The translations under genes and the position numbers were made by a program. This document shows positions 11,108-25,100 of a DNA stretch of 64,000 bases, piece by piece. Source of the DNA: Nectonema munidae (Eukaryota > Nematomorpha > Nectonematoida > Nectonematidae); the NCBI GenBank assembly GCA_030549495.1, contig JAUIRK010000976.1, positions 668,501 through 732,500 on the forward strand, written 5' to 3'. The first letter of the stretch is position 1; each line of letters begins with the position of its first letter. The notes under the pieces are model-generated. The model ran no database searches, was not told where the DNA came from, and saw only the letters and a list, made by a program, of their open reading frames with translations.

Positions 11108-14100
11108 CTAAATGAAATAAAAAGAATTATAAAGTATTTTATCATGTAAAGCATGGGTGCACATCTGGGAGAAGGGAGTTGCTTTTCCCAACCCCAAATA
11201 ACTTTAACTGGAACAGATATAATAATTTTTTATATATATTTTTAAGTACAAGGCAATTTTTTCAAATTCTATTGATAAAACAAAATTATCTTTTTGAAAT
11301 TATTTATTATTTTTAGGACTTTTAGGCCTAAAATGAAAAAAACAAATTAAAAAAAAGGGAAACATTCGCACTAATGATGATAACGAATTCAAAGAAAATT
11401 TTCTAGATGGGTGATTTGGGGAATGATTAAAGACTAGAATCTGAAGTAGAAAACATAAAACATAAAACACAAAATGAAATAAAAGGAATTGAAAAATTGT
11501 GAGGAACTTATGAAAAAGATGTCATCGAAAAACAGGTAAATTCTTTAGAACAAGCATCAAGAAAGAATATTTATAATTTGCATTTATGGATTCAAATGAA
11601 AGAAACAAAATATCAAATTTATTCAGTAGTAAACAAAATCGCGTTCTGACGTTTTATTTCGTAGAAATCACATTTTAATTAAATATTATAGAGTAGTTAT
11701 AGAGTAGACATAAGAAATCGAGATTTAAGGAAACGCAGTCAAAGTCTTGGTATTTTCGAAAATTTTCATTCCATTGCTTCTACATCTGAGTTTCCCAACA
11801 TGTGGCCAAAATTGGCATATTTTTTATATATTTTAAATTTTACCAAAATTTTTACTGATCCAGACTTCATATATGTGAACCAAAGAAAAGTAGAAACATT
11901 AAGACTGTATATACAAACTTATTTAAAACAAAATCTATTACAAAAACATCTATCAAAATAAAAATACATTTTAAAAAGGCAACTCGCTCTTTAATAAATT
12001 CAACCAAGAGAAAAAACTTCGTTTAACGTCTTTTGTTCCCTAATCTACAGGGTAAGACCTGCCTTACACACACAAATTTGCTTAAACGTTTTTATTTAGA
12101 CCATGGTGCAATTTTTATCCGATGCCCTTCCTAATGTCAATCGGAAATCAAATCCAAGAACTTTGCAATGAAATTCGTGAGATCTAACTTCACCAGGAGA
12201 ACCCCAATTATAAATATGCTAGTTTTACCATTATCAGGTATCATAGCACTAATTGTTTTACATGTTTATATTCAAAATATTTATACAGATTTAACCTTCA
12301 TTGAATCTGCAAATTTTTAAATAAACGCGTATAATAAAGGGTCTCTTACAGGTGGAGCAAAAGAAGATTTAGGGAGAGAAACCGCCATTTTAAATTAGCG
12401 CAATTTGGGAACACAAAAATATGAAATTTTACAAAGTTGCATAAATAAATTCTAAAAATTAATGTTTATACAAAAAAATTGTAAGAGAATAGGATATTAA
12501 AGGTACACTTTATTTGAAAACAAATAAATATATTTCAGAACGACAAGTTCCTTTATCAAGTAGTACAAAGAAGAAATAGACGGTAGTGGTAATTTGATTG
12601 ATAGGTAGTGTGGTTCGTTTTGTTAACAATTGCATATTAGGAAGAATGGTGGAGGTTATGAGTGTATTGTGTGAATTGTATTGAGCAATGATGTGTTTTT
12701 TGATAAGGATGAATAAGGGTTGAGTGCTCGATTGACATATTTTTTAAGTTGATAGTCATATTTTTTTACTTCAAAAGAAAGACTAAAAAAATATATAGAA
12801 GAAATTTATTGACGGTGATAGCTTATATCAGTGCTTTCTAAAGTATTTTTGTGATAAAGAATTGCAAAAATTATCATTATTCGACAAATAAATATTATTT
12901 ATTTCAAAAAAAAGTAATAAATATAAATGAGAAATTTATTCACTGTGATTGTTTATATCAGAATAAATAATAATCTGACGAATTCTTTAGTTTTCTTAAA
13001 AAACACTATATTTTTGCTAGTAAATTGTTAATCCATAAGAAATTCCTTTCTATATAACAAAAAATGTTTACTTGATAAAAATAAGAGAACTGAAAACCCT
13101 CAGTGAAATCTGCCGATGACATTGGAGCTTGAGCTATATTTGCACTTTGTTCCCTTCCCCAGATTGTTGTAGAATTTGTTTACTTACTGCAGTTTTTCTC
13201 AGATATAATAAGAAAAATTCACAAAATATCAGAACTGCTAAAGGACAAAAAAGTAGAAATGGGAAATGCAAAAAACTCATTTCATCGCTCAACGAAGATT
13301 TTGTTAATAAATGGAAATATTACTTGAATTAAAAATACTCTAAGAATATTAATACAGCATGTATTAAATTTGGAATTTTACGAACAACTACAAGTAAAGG
13401 CCCACTATGCTTTAGCATGCTGAAACTTCGTTGAAGCTACATCATTAAATTAATCATCCTACATCATAAAATCTTATATCCCTATATACTAACATTCAAA
13501 ATAGACCTACAAACTATAAACTATAAAAAAATTATAAGAGGTCTGGCAAAACCTCCGGGGAGACAAAATGCCAGAAATTATTTTGAATTTAAATATAAAA
13601 ATCGTAAAAAGTTAAAAAAAAAAAACATACTTAAAGTGCAAAACAAATACATTCAAGTTTGAAAAATTTAAATCTGTTCATAATGTATACGATTTAAAAT
13701 AGGTGTGCACATTTTATTTGCCTTTTTATTTTCGAAAATAAATATTCTTTTTTTTATTGTTTACTGATTACTGATTAAAAAGTTCGCTACCTCAAAAAAT
13801 ATTTAAAATGTATTTATGTTCAATTTTATTATTGTTCCCAGAACGGGTTCACTAAAATCTTATTTCTAGGTAAAAAAAATACCAAAATTAGCACAATAAC
13901 AAGTATTCATTGTTTCCATTTAAAATTTATTTATGTTTAATTTTATTATTATTCTTCAAACTCGTTCAATAAAATTTAATTTCTAGATAAAAAAAATCAC
14001 AAAATAAACACAATAACAAGTATTCATTGTTTTCAGTATAGTATAAAAAATTTGAATCACATCGAAAAAGTTAGACTTTGTTTTCTCCAAAAAGAAGGAT

Positions 14101-14652
14101 TTTGGATGGCTCTTTCTTTTAGAATAGAGCTCGTATCTTTAATCATTTTTATCAAATAATGCATATAGGGAACTAAAAGTAACGGGAGCCAATGATATAT
14201 TTAAAAAGAATAAATATTTTTTGATTTTTTAAATAATATTTTCCGATTATTTGATTACAGAATTTTATTTTGATTATTTGACAAATATATTATTTAATAT
14301 CCTGCAAATTGTAAAAATATAGGCAATAACTTTTATAACATCGTATGAGGTATATCAAATCTTAAATCTTGTAAAATATAAATATAAATTTGAATATTTT
14401 TGATTTTTTGAACAATATTTTTCATTTCTTTGATTTTCAAATTTTGTTTTGATTATATCTATTTTGATGTAACCCCATGTGGTTAATTATTTTTAAATGC
14501 TATTATTTAAACCCACGTTATTATTTATGTATGGGGTTTGTTTCATAAAAGCTGAATTAGAATATCAATTAAAAAAATTTAAATTTTCTTCTCATGAAAT
14601 AAGAATTTGTCATCTAATTTGATTACTTGTAAACTTTATGAACATCAACTAT
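11108..14652. other. Intergenic region between divergent SNRNP40 and twinfilin
   Basis: Should contain the SNRNP40 first exon and the promoters of both genes, but I could not place them. Two related 35-bp segments (GAAATTTATT(G/C)AC...) occur near 12799 and 12929. A short lysine-rich open frame ending at 13332 has no start or splice support. Confidence 0.4.
13801..14035. repeat. Two-copy tandem duplication, period 117 bp
   Basis: The first unit runs 13801-13917 and the second 13918-14035. Both begin ATTTAAAAT(G/T)TATTTATG and both end with ACAATAACAAGTATTCATTG. The copies differ at a moderate number of bases, so the duplication is not recent. Confidence 0.8.
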
Positions 14653-14854
14653 CAGGGCCGGCCCTAGTGTTCGCGGGGCCCTATGCAAAATGGATTACGC
14701 GGGGCCCAGTGTGAGTAGGAAAAAAGATTAAAAGTGAGAAATAAGATTTTGAAAAAAAGAAAAGGGATTTGTTTTATTACTTTTTCATTAACACAAAATG
14801 ACGATCAAAGTAACTTTGCTTTGCGAACCTTGCATTTAGCGAAATCATAAAATA

Positions 14855-15944
14855 TATTTAGGACAAATTTCGAAAATCAAAGATTTTCTATCCGAAAGAG
14901 TGAAAATAACAATTTATTACGCACTGATACATTCAAAAATCTCATATTGTAACTTCATCTGGTCAAATTCATCCAAAGTTCAGTTCAACCGGTTAGCAGC
15001 TAAAATGAAAAAGGCGCTTCGATTTATTGCAGGCTTTTCCGATAATTATGTAAGAAAAAAATATTCTATTATGAATCTTGAACAAATTGAAAGGTTTCAA
15101 CTCGCAATCTTCATGTATAAATGTAAAAATCTCAATTTTGTAAACAATTTTTCTTTATTTCAAACCAAAGATTTTGTTACATATAATTTAAGGAATAAAG
15201 AAAATATAATGATTAAGAGTTGTTATACTGCCACATACAGAAATAGTTTTTTTAACCGAGCAGTGAAGGTTTGGAACTCCCTTCCTGAGGTAATTCGAGA
15301 AGAGACAATTCTGAAAAACTTTAAAAAAAGGATTAAACTGTTTTTCCTTGGCAATCAATAATTTTAGGTTTTCATATCACACAAATTTTTTTCACTAATT
15401 TTTTTCACTAATTTAATATATTATAGTTTTGTTTATGGTAATTGGGTATTTTCCAAATGTCTATAAATTATAATACATATATATACATATATATATTATC
15501 TTTCAATGTTCTTGCTCTTTCTTTTGCTCCCTATGCTTTTTTCCTAATCCTTTGCTCAATTCGCAAAAGGATGTTCTCCGTTGCTAACTAAATATGGTCA
15601 GCATTGATTTCACTCTCATAAATACGGGATATCTTTCTGCCTCTAAAATCCGGTTTAATTTTTTTCCTGATTTGCTATGTAAATTTGTTACCTGCACCTT
15701 TCTCTATCATTTCTTTTATCCTACATTGTATTTCTTCTCCCCTCTATTTTGTATATTCTTGTTATTTTCAACACACTTTTTTTATATATCTGATAAAACA
15801 TTTATTTTACACATAAAAAGTTATGTCAACTTTGTATAACACATAATTATACCTTCACACACATACATATTATATAAGATGAACAGATAAAAAGTCATCC
15901 TTTTTTTGTTCAATAAATTCTATTCTATTCTATTCTATTCTATC
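14855..15944 (+). mobile_element. 5'-truncated LINE (CR1/jockey-like), reverse transcriptase C-terminus and 3' tail
   Basis: The frame (about 14855-15358, main open part 14900-15361) reads as the region after the RT thumb: IYYALIHSKISYCNFIW, RLAAKMKKALRFIAGF, QLAIFMYKCKNLNFVNNF, YNLRNKEN and VKVWNSLPEVIRE. These motifs are typical of the C-terminal end of non-LTR RTs of the CR1/jockey group. The 3' untranslated part ends in AATAAA followed by (TTCTA)n at 15917-15944, a CR1-like microsatellite tail. It is 5'-truncated, as usual for LINEs, and inserted in the hAT element 14653-16016. The visible frame is open to its natural stop. Confidence 0.88.
15917..15944. repeat. (TTCTA)n tail of the LINE
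   Basis: About five TTCTA units directly after an AATAAA at the LINE 3' end. Confidence 0.85.
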
Positions 15945-16127
15945 ATCAAAATAAAAAATGAGAAGCGCGGGGCTCACTGCCGCGGCATAGGTTGCAGTGG
16001 CCTAAGGCCGGCCGTGCCAACTATCACCAACTTACGTGATGAATAAATTGTTGTTTAATAATAAAAAATATATTAAATTTTTATTCTGTTAAATAAATTT
16101 TTTTTAAATAAATTTTTTTTATTTCAG

Positions 16128-16154
16128 TTATGTCTCATCAAACTGGAATTGAGA
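16128..16154 (+). CDS. twf: Twinfilin exon 1 (ATG at 16130)
   Basis: Encodes MSHQTGIE plus one base. It is preceded by TTTTATTTCAG, which looks like a 3' splice site of a 5'UTR intron. The donor GAGA/GTAAAA is chosen because the next exon then continues T-NEELQAF, matching the family (MSHQTGIRANEQL in fly). A longer open frame runs on to 16206 with a GTAAGT, but its residues do not match twinfilin. Confidence 0.88.
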
Positions 16155-19100
16155 GTAAAATTATTTTTGATTTATTTTCGAATATAAAAATAAATAGCAA
16201 TAAATCGTAAGTAAATTACGAATGAGTTTTATGATCTTAAACATATAAATTGAAACTTGTATAAGTCAAATTTAGATTACTCTAACCTAAACCCTTGGAT
16301 CACTCTAGCATAAAAATTTGTTTAATACCTGTAAGTTGAGGACAATAAAAAAGTTTTATATATTTTATAATAAGAAAGTAAAAAATTTAAATAAAGACAT
16401 TAGGACGAATATATTATAAAGACATATTAAGTTCAAATATGCTTAAGTAAATATTTATTATCAAGTATTTGTAAAAGATTTAATATTCTATGTATTTCAA
16501 AATAATAAAAATATTAATTTTGAGCATATGAATGAACCAATTACTTTTCAGCGTATCATTAGATATAATTGCTATTTCAAGGATTGTTTAAAGCTTTTTT
16601 TGATCATCGATGAAAAAATTAAAATAATCTTTATTCACAAAATTTCTTATATTTAATTTAAATCTTTTAATATATAATAATATTGCGCGTTGAAAATATT
16701 TCTAACTAAATACTGTTTAAAATAACTAAAGACACGCTATCTATTGCTTTTGTCAATTTAAATGTGATGAATAACTAAGGTCAATTGTATCACAAGGAAT
16801 TTTATAAATGAGCCTAGAATGAGTGAAGCTATTAATGTAATACAAAACTAATACCACATCAAAAAATATATATTTCACTTAGGATAACAATTTTTGCAAT
16901 GATAAATGATACATTTAGTCATGAATCTATTAACTTACTAAACCAGCAAAACGGAAATACTTTTTAATAGTTGGGAGGTATTATATTGTTCTTTTATTGT
17001 AGAGAATGATTTATCTATTTTTGTTAGTAGAATATAATTGTATGGTGTTATTATTTAATAATTAATATAAGAACCTTAAATATACCATACTTTTTATATT
17101 ATATGTAGTAATTTTTTTCAATATTATACCATTCTCCACCTATCACCAATTAAAATTATATAAGTGCCGAGCTTGCTTTTATACTCTTTGCTACAAAATT
17201 CGTACTTCTATTAACTAGATGTAGGCTTAGTGTATCTATTCATAATCTCGCTTTATAGTTCTCAGTTTGGACTGTTGTTAAAAATAGTCTTTTTCGTTAC
17301 CAAAATTGTGGCATGTTAGATAGTTAATCCACTATATTATGTTTAAAAAATTATATATTAAAAGAAAATATTTCTTTTCGTAGGGGTCATCGATGAAAAA
17401 TATTAAGTAAGAGAATTAGAGTTTATTTAATATTTTCAAGTTTTTATAAGCAGCAAAAGCCAACATTTAAGTAGCTATATAAATAGCCCTTATAATTGAA
17501 AAATTATTTAAACTAACGGTTGACAGACATTTCGCCCCAAAGACAATTTGCCCCCTGGACAAATTGTCTCAAAGGCTATTTGTTTCATCCATCTTTGCTT
17601 ATTATATGTGTAAAATTATTAAAAAATTTTACATCATTTTTATTTTATTTCTATTAAATTATTTCAAATTATCATTTTATCTCTTAATTTTTTAGAATTG
17701 TCCATGAGACAAAATATCTTATGAAAATAACGGGGCGAAATGTCCGAGGACCAAAACATAAATCAAAGTATACGAGAAAAGAAAATCATTGCGTTTTTTT
17801 TTTGAATATTTCTGTCTACAAATAAAATTCTGACAGCTGTCATAAATAGATCAAGTACATTTTTAACAACTGAAACATTTTGTTTCGATATTATATTTTT
17901 ACTATAATCAACAAATTTTCTTTAAAAAAGTGATTTGATTATGTAGTGTTACTTATAAAATTTAACAATCGAACATTATAAAAAATATCTCTGCTCAAAT
18001 ATTAAGCGAATAGAGTATTCTTGCTTTTAAACCGAATAGCTAGTCAAAATATTCATTCTCAAATAGCTATTAAAAAAATTTCTTGACTTGAAAAAATTAA
18101 AGTTTTCAAATGTTACAAAAAGTAGGAAACGTAGTGATAAAGATTAAATGACCTTTGTTGAAAAAAAAATCTTAGCGCGAGTCTAACAATATTCATTGAT
18201 ATAAAATTGTAACGATTGAAAACTATTTTAATTTAACTCTAAATGCAAATTAGATAGAAGCAGTGGTGTAACCAGAAAAAAGTTTATAGTTAATTTTTGC
18301 ACAATTTAAAAACAAAAAACGTGGGCAACATTTTGTACGCTTTCTTGATCCTTTCATTGGAGAAATTTTCACAAACTGATATCGCATAAGATGCATGGGA
18401 GCACCATGCGGTACATAGGAGAGTGGGCACGGCCCCTCATGCCCAGCCTAACTACGTCACTGGAGAGAAAAGATCTGAATGAGATAAGAGAGCTTAACAA
18501 GAGAAGAGGGCTTGAGTGAAAGAAGAGAGCTTGAGTGAATGATTGAGTTTTAGCAGAGAAAGCGGAAGAGAAAAACAGAGGAGACAGAAAGAGAATCACT
18601 GTGATAGATGATGAGAAAATCTAGTGGATCATCAACATGTGTTTGCTCTGTGACCTGTGTGCATATTGAAGCAATGGATTATTATTATATAGCTCTCACA
18701 CATCATCTGTAAAATATGTTCGATATGAATTTAAGAGCAGCTTGGCATGATGTTTGATTGATTCGAAAGTCTGCATTCCTTCTATGCGATCATCATACAT
18801 GTTTTATAAACAAGCAGCAACTCTAACTTATCTTTTTCATGCCGACTATTGATTTAATTTTTTAATGCAGTTTTTTTAAAATTATATAAGCACCAATTTG
18901 TGTGATAATAATCTTTACCAATTTTGAAGTTTGTAATACTGTTACTTTCAATTTTCGGTAATGTTCCATTTAAGGAACATTGGAGGTTTATAGCTACAAA
19001 ATTAGATAATTTACTTTAAAGTAAATCTAAAAAAATATATAAGAGTTTTAACATATGAAAGCAAAAGATTTATTGAAGATAAAATATATGTGAATGAAAA

Positions 19101-22100
19101 AAAAACAATAAAAGAAAAATTCAAGATTTTTTGTGATATATTTCAAAACAAGTTTTTCCTCTTTCTGTATGTAATCTCACATTACATTTTTTGCACATGT
19201 TAACTGTATTTTTTTGACATACTCTACATCTTCCTTGAGTTGATTTAATCAAAAGATGTTCAATACCATCAAATCGAACATCTGGAAGCTCTCCGGCAAA
19301 TTCATTTTTGCGACGATTTGAGATACCGGCTTTTAGACAGCAAAGTGTGATTTCACTTCGAAATTGTAAGTAAGAAAGTTTTTCTGCATTTGTTTTACAA
19401 TAAAGTCTCCATGTTGCTATCACTGATACATTTAAGATGTTAATAAAACGTGGCCAATACCACTTTTTGCTTCTTATATTTGGACGATAAGATTCATATG
19501 TCGATCCAAAAGATCAACACCTCCCATCCCTTTGTTGTAAAGATATTTGAGATGTGGTTGTGCTATGTTTTTCTCTCCACCCTTTACACGACGTCTCACT
19601 CTTGTATTGGCTCATGGTTTTCATAATTGCTTGCAATCGTTACTATGGAATTATCGTTCCATTTTGCAACATAAACTTTGCCATCAGAACAATAATCATA
19701 GGATCCTCTTTGCTCTTTTTTCAATTTTTTACTGCATATTAGTGTTTTAGACGCATCCGCAATTCTATTTTCCCTAACTGTTCCAATTGCCTTGACGTTA
19801 TCTTCTCTCAATTCCAAAAGCAATTTATAACTTGTAAAAAAGTTGTCGAAATATAATTGGTGACATTCAATGTCAGAGTTGGATTTTATAACATCAACCA
19901 TGCATTTGACAACTCTTGTTCCAAGTGGATTATTTTTAGAAATAGTTTCTTTTCCTTGATAAATTTTTATATAATATGGAAATCCATCATTTCCACAAAG
20001 ACACCAAATTTTATAGCCAAAACGCATCGGCTTATCTTTGGTGAACATTTTTGCACTATGACGTCCATAGTGTGGCACCATAGACTCGTCTATGCTCAAC
20101 AAACTATGAAAAACGCCAAATTGGACAAGACTCACATTCATAAAATTATATAATGGAGATACTTTGCTCATTTTATCACCAGGCGTTAAACTTGAATTAT
20201 CAGCAAAGTGGAGAAATTTTTTTATCTCGAGGTATCTATTTCGACTCATAGATTGTGCCGCAATATTTACATGGAAATCAGGTTGAGAAGACCAATAGTG
20301 TTGCTCTTCTGGTACAATATGATAGCCAGACAACAACAAGATACCAATAAGTTTTTGCATTTCAATTTTGGAAACATTGAACTTTTCATTGTTTTTATCT
20401 CTATTGGCATAGAGATTTGTTTGAAAAACAATATGCTCAAGTATTTCATCGGTAAAAATTAAATTCAAAATTTCAAACGGCGTCTTTCCTTCAAGAACTT
20501 CAAATTTTTTGTTTATTCCAAGATTTTTTGTAAGAAGCGATTTGTCAAATTTTCCATCTTTTCTCCAAGAAATATTAGAAATAGTCTTTTGTTTCTTTTT
20601 AGGAGGAGGAACGCCAGTAGTATCCAAAGTGCTTTCATCATCATTATAATTATCCTCATATTCATCTTCCCTGCTTTCATTTTCTTCTTCTACCTCAAGT
20701 TCACGAGCTGGCTCATATTCTTCCTCATGTTCGTATAAATCTTCTGTATCTGTATCTTGATTTGTTGAATATCTAGCAATAGGAGGTAAAACAACTATCG
20801 ATGAAGGATTTTTAGAGTCTAAAATTACTTCACTCGCTTCGGCAATTGTAGAAACTTTAGTAATTTTTTTTTGTATGAAAAATAGAATTCATCATTTATA
20901 ATCAATTATTATATATCTAAAATATATAAAATGTATGTTTAATTTATAAAATCATTAACTTAATCTTACTAATGTTATATAGTAACCGTCCATTGTTTTA
21001 TAAATGGAACATTTTGTTGTTTTGAGTCATATAGAAAAATTTATAATCACTGTTTGTCTTTCTTTCATTCAAATTTATAAATTAAGTGTTTTTAAAAAAA
21101 TTTAAGTTAATAAAAAATATTAATTTTGATTTTCATTTGTTTTTTTTTGTATATAAAATTTACTTAAAAAAATAACACTATTTTTGAACCCATGTTCTAT
21201 TAATTATTTCAATAAAAACGTTATCCAAACTAGTAGAATATTTTTTATTATACTAATAATATAATTAAGTAATGAGAAACTATAATAAATAAAATTAAAC
21301 TTAAAATTGATGTTCCATTTAAGGAACAGTGGCCGGAAAAAAGTTCCCCCCTTTGCCCCGCGGATGTGCGCCCCTGGTAGATTATCGCCAACTTTTTAGA
21401 GCACCTGAGATTTTTTAGAAACGTACAACACCATAAGCATGGGTTGTGTATAACGGTATTGACATCAGAATTTCAATCTTAATTCAAGTCGCATACAAAT
21501 GGCACCAAATTTTGTGTATTTTAAAGATAGAAGTAAAATTTGGAAAAGTCAAGTATGTGCGTTTAAAAAATTTTCAAGCTTTGCTCCTAAATTCGATATA
21601 AAAGGCCCTTTGACATATAGCGCATATCGCCTACGAAAACTGACCTTTGCCGATTCTTAACCCAAGCACTGTTTATAAGGCCTTTTTTTTTATCATACCG
21701 TGGTGGTTAATCAGTTTATAGGCAATCTATTTACAGATATCGTATATATGACGTTCTTCAATCCGTAAACAGATGAAGCTCTTTGTAGCTGTGGGAACAA
21801 AAGAATCAAAGTCATTTAAATGCCGCTATCGTCATAGGGTTATATAGCTATGCTTGGCCTGTTAAGCTACTTTTCGTGCGTCAGAGCAACCCATAATCCT
21901 TTCAGGCATTCAAAAATTAATCGTCTGCTTTACTTTTTGAATGAGTTAAACTTACTTAAATCTCTCCACGTTGGCATTCCGGTCACTGGACACATATATT
22001 TCCTGCGTATACCTTTAATGCTTTTGTGTGTTTCGTATAAAAACATTCCTGCTAGCTACAGATGGAACCTCACTTCCTCGAGCGACTTGTAATCTTACCC

Positions 22101-25100
22101 TATGCTAGGAATCTTATCTTATGCTTCATGTTCCATTTTTATACTTCTCAAGTTCATGTTTAAAGTAAATTTTTTTTACTTTTTTCAAATACTATTTGCA
22201 ATACTTAAGTTTAAAATATTTTCTAATTTTAAATTTAATTTTTTAAAATAATTTTGTTATATCTCGTTTTAGCCAATGAAGAACTTCAAGCATTTATTTC
22301 TAACGCCAAGGTCTCAAACAATGTCAGACTCATCAAGATTTCGATAGTTGGGGGTAAACTTTTGAAAAATTCATTTATCATCTTTTTATAATATATAGTG
22401 TAAATTCCATTTGTCTTTACTAACCCTTTTCTTATCATTACAGATGAAACATTTTAAGATATAAATTTTAACTAGCAAATGATTTCTTAAATGCAGTTCA
22501 ATCTCCATTTTTAATGTGGAACCTGTAAAAATAATATCTCCCCACTAAATTAAAAAAATTGGTGTATTCCTTTGATATAAAGAAAAATATTAGCGTTGCA
22601 GTTATATTAGCTGGTCATTTTTTTTGATTAATAAATCTATATGTGTTGGTCTGCTCTAATGAATTAAATTGATGCCATTCATCATAATGCAATCAAGATT
22701 GACCCTAAAATGTTATAAAAAGTTGATATATTGGCTAAATTTCTGATTTATAATCAAAAACTATTAAGAAAATAATTTTGATTTCTGAAATTTTTTCTTT
22801 TGGCAATAATTTTTTTCTAAAATTTATAGAATTCCTGGAAGTTTTTATCCTTTTTCAGTAGTTTTTTGTGAAAATTATATGTACCATTTATTTATTTATA
22901 AAACAAAGACAGTCAGAAATACGACAACATTTTAAAAACCTACTAAAATAAACTTAAAAATAATTGAAAATAATAAATCCTAGAACGTACTTACAAACTT
23001 CAAAGCATCCTCACAAAACATCCTCAAAATTATTGGGGGCGATTTTTTTTTGCAATTTTCAAAATTACTGGTCTGGAAATACCACGGGAGACCAAATATT
23101 CAAGCAATCCTTTAAAGTAGAGTGTATTCAGCGCATACCTAAATTTATAAGACTACTTTATATTTTTTTACAAAATTGGTGAAATTTAAATACTATACTT
23201 CCAGCGAAAATATTTTAATTAAATTTGAATATCGCATATACACTAGTTTAAAAATCCAAAATTGTTGGGGGGGGGGGGGCGAATAGGCTTTTCATTTGAA
23301 AATGAAGTAGTCTATCAGGCACACTACAGGAATTCATGAAAGGATATTTGATTGATAGAGAAAACAACTGAAAACAAATAACTGAAGGTTGGAGAGTTTT
23401 ATATGAGTGAATGTAGTCTGAAGGAAAAGAGTCTACTAGACACCTTGCGATGTTTATATGAAAAAATATGATTGATTCAGGGGCGCACATTCTTGAAATT
23501 ATTGGAGGGGCGGACTTTCAAGCGTCTTCCAAAAAAGACGACAAATTTTTGTGAATTCCTACTCCTCTCTTGCCTATTCTATTTCATTCTTAACTAAGCT
23601 TAATGTAAACTTTAACCCCCACCATATTAAGCTTAACGTCAAGAATGAAGGAGGACTTATATATAGCTCCTTCTTTCTCACTTCAAATAGATGCGCACCA
23701 TCTCCAAATTATGTGTACAAAGGGAGTAAAGATATCAATTAACAATAAAAAAAATTGGAAATTTTATTGAATGAAAAAAATCATTCATTAATTTTCAGTT
23801 GTTCCATTTCTTCTTCCTAAAAAATGAAAAAATGTTTTATTGAGAAAAATAAATTAAAAAAAAAAACACATCCAAATTACATAACTTTTCTGAGGTAATT
23901 TCTATCAAAAATGTAAAACAGAACTAAAGTTAGAAAACTTACTATTAGAATTTTTTCATTCTTTTTAGTGTATAAGAAAAAGTGTAAGTTTGTCAAACTC
24001 TCAAAAAAGGGTATAAAATAAAGAAAAAATTGTGCAAACAAAAATCAAACAATAAATTAAGATTGCATTACTTCATTTTTCTCAGAATCATTCAAAAATA
24101 GTTTAAAAGCTAAATTGGTGCAAGCTACAAAAATCTACAAAAAATAAAATAACTTTTAACATTTTGCAATGATTTGCCTTTTATAATAACTTTTAAGGAA
24201 ATAAAGTCTATCGGAAAAAGTTATAGAGCTTCATCAAAAACTAAAAAAATTTTAGAGCATAACTTAAGTTTTTTGAAAACTAATTTGACGCATCCCCTAC
24301 GTGGCAATGCAGGTTGTTTGAGATGATGGACTCAGCACGGAAGCCTTTGGATTTGATTCATGATCGATACCAATTTGTTGATAGTTTGACATAAGAGGTA
24401 CATCAGTGCCTTGTCAATGAAAACACACCCACGGTACCTTTACCTTACCTTTTACTCAAAATTGAAAAATTTGCTACATAATTAACATAAGAGAGAAAGG
24501 AGACAAAATAAACTAATAAAGCAATTTTCACTATTTAAAATGAAACAGTCTGTTCTCAGAATAATTTCAAAATAATAGGAAGCATAAAAAATGAGATAGT
24601 CTATTTTATATTTTCAAGTTTTTATAAGCAGCAAAAGAACCCTTATAGGGTGATTTGGTAGCACTTGTATTTTTACATTTTATAAGGAATCATAGTATAC
24701 AAAAATGCATTTTTCATAAAATTATTTAAGTCTAAGAACACAAAATCATAAAAAAAAACTATTTAAACTAAGATAAATCATAGTATACGAGAACAAGAAA
24801 ATCATTGTTTTTTGACTATTTCTGTCTACAATAAATTCTGACAGCTGTCATAAATAGATCAAGTGCATTTTTAATAACTGAAACATTTTTTTTCGATATA
24901 TTTTTATTATAATAATCAACAAATTTTCTTTAAAAAATTGATTTAATTAATTATGTACATACAAAATTTAACAATCGAACAATATAAAAAATATCTCTGC
25001 TCAAACATAAACAAATAGAGTATTTTTCTTTTAATCTGAATAGCTAGTCAAAATATTAATTCCCAAATAGCTATTGAAAAAAATTTACTGACTTGAAAAA

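Larger units (their letters stand above)
14653..16016. mobile_element. Short hAT element interrupted by a LINE
   Basis: The ends are CAGGGCCGGCCCTAG and, read from the right, CACGGCCGGCCTTAG (13 of 15 match). The flanks TCAACTAT (14645-14652) and CCAACTAT (16017-16024) are an 8-bp target duplication with one mismatch, as expected for hAT. Only about 250 bp of hAT sequence is present, GC-rich at both ends and with no transposase, so it is non-autonomous. A LINE fragment fills the middle. Its right end is 111 bp upstream of the first twinfilin coding exon. Confidence 0.85.
17414..21376 (+). mobile_element. hAT-family copy 1 (left end lost), split by a piggyBac
   Basis: 17414-18824 matches, in inverted orientation, about 60780-62300 of the complete copy at 60701-63369. 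After the nested piggyBac the match resumes near 21343 and ends at 21376 with the family terminus GTGCGCCCCTG. The left terminus is missing. It contains a nested 200-bp MITE (18261-18462) and one unit of the GGGGCGAAATGTCC-type sequence that became a minisatellite in copy 3. It lies in twinfilin intron 1. No coding frame of hAT transposase is visible, so it was moved in trans. Confidence 0.8.

Noticed and set aside
13129-13332. Lysine-rich frame ending at 13332 as a small gene
   Set aside because: No ATG start, no homology and no clear splice partners.
16155-16206. Extension of twinfilin exon 1 to a GTAAGT donor at 16207
   Set aside because: The donor is stronger, but the added residues (SKIIFDLFSNIKINSNKS) do not match twinfilin and the phase does not fit exon 2. 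The earlier donor gives the conserved MSHQTGI-x-x-NEEL join.
16272-16279. TTAGATTA as the left target duplication of hAT copy 1 (right flank GTAGATTA)
   Set aside because: 7 of 8 match, but no CAGGGGCGCA-like end follows it, so it is a chance match.
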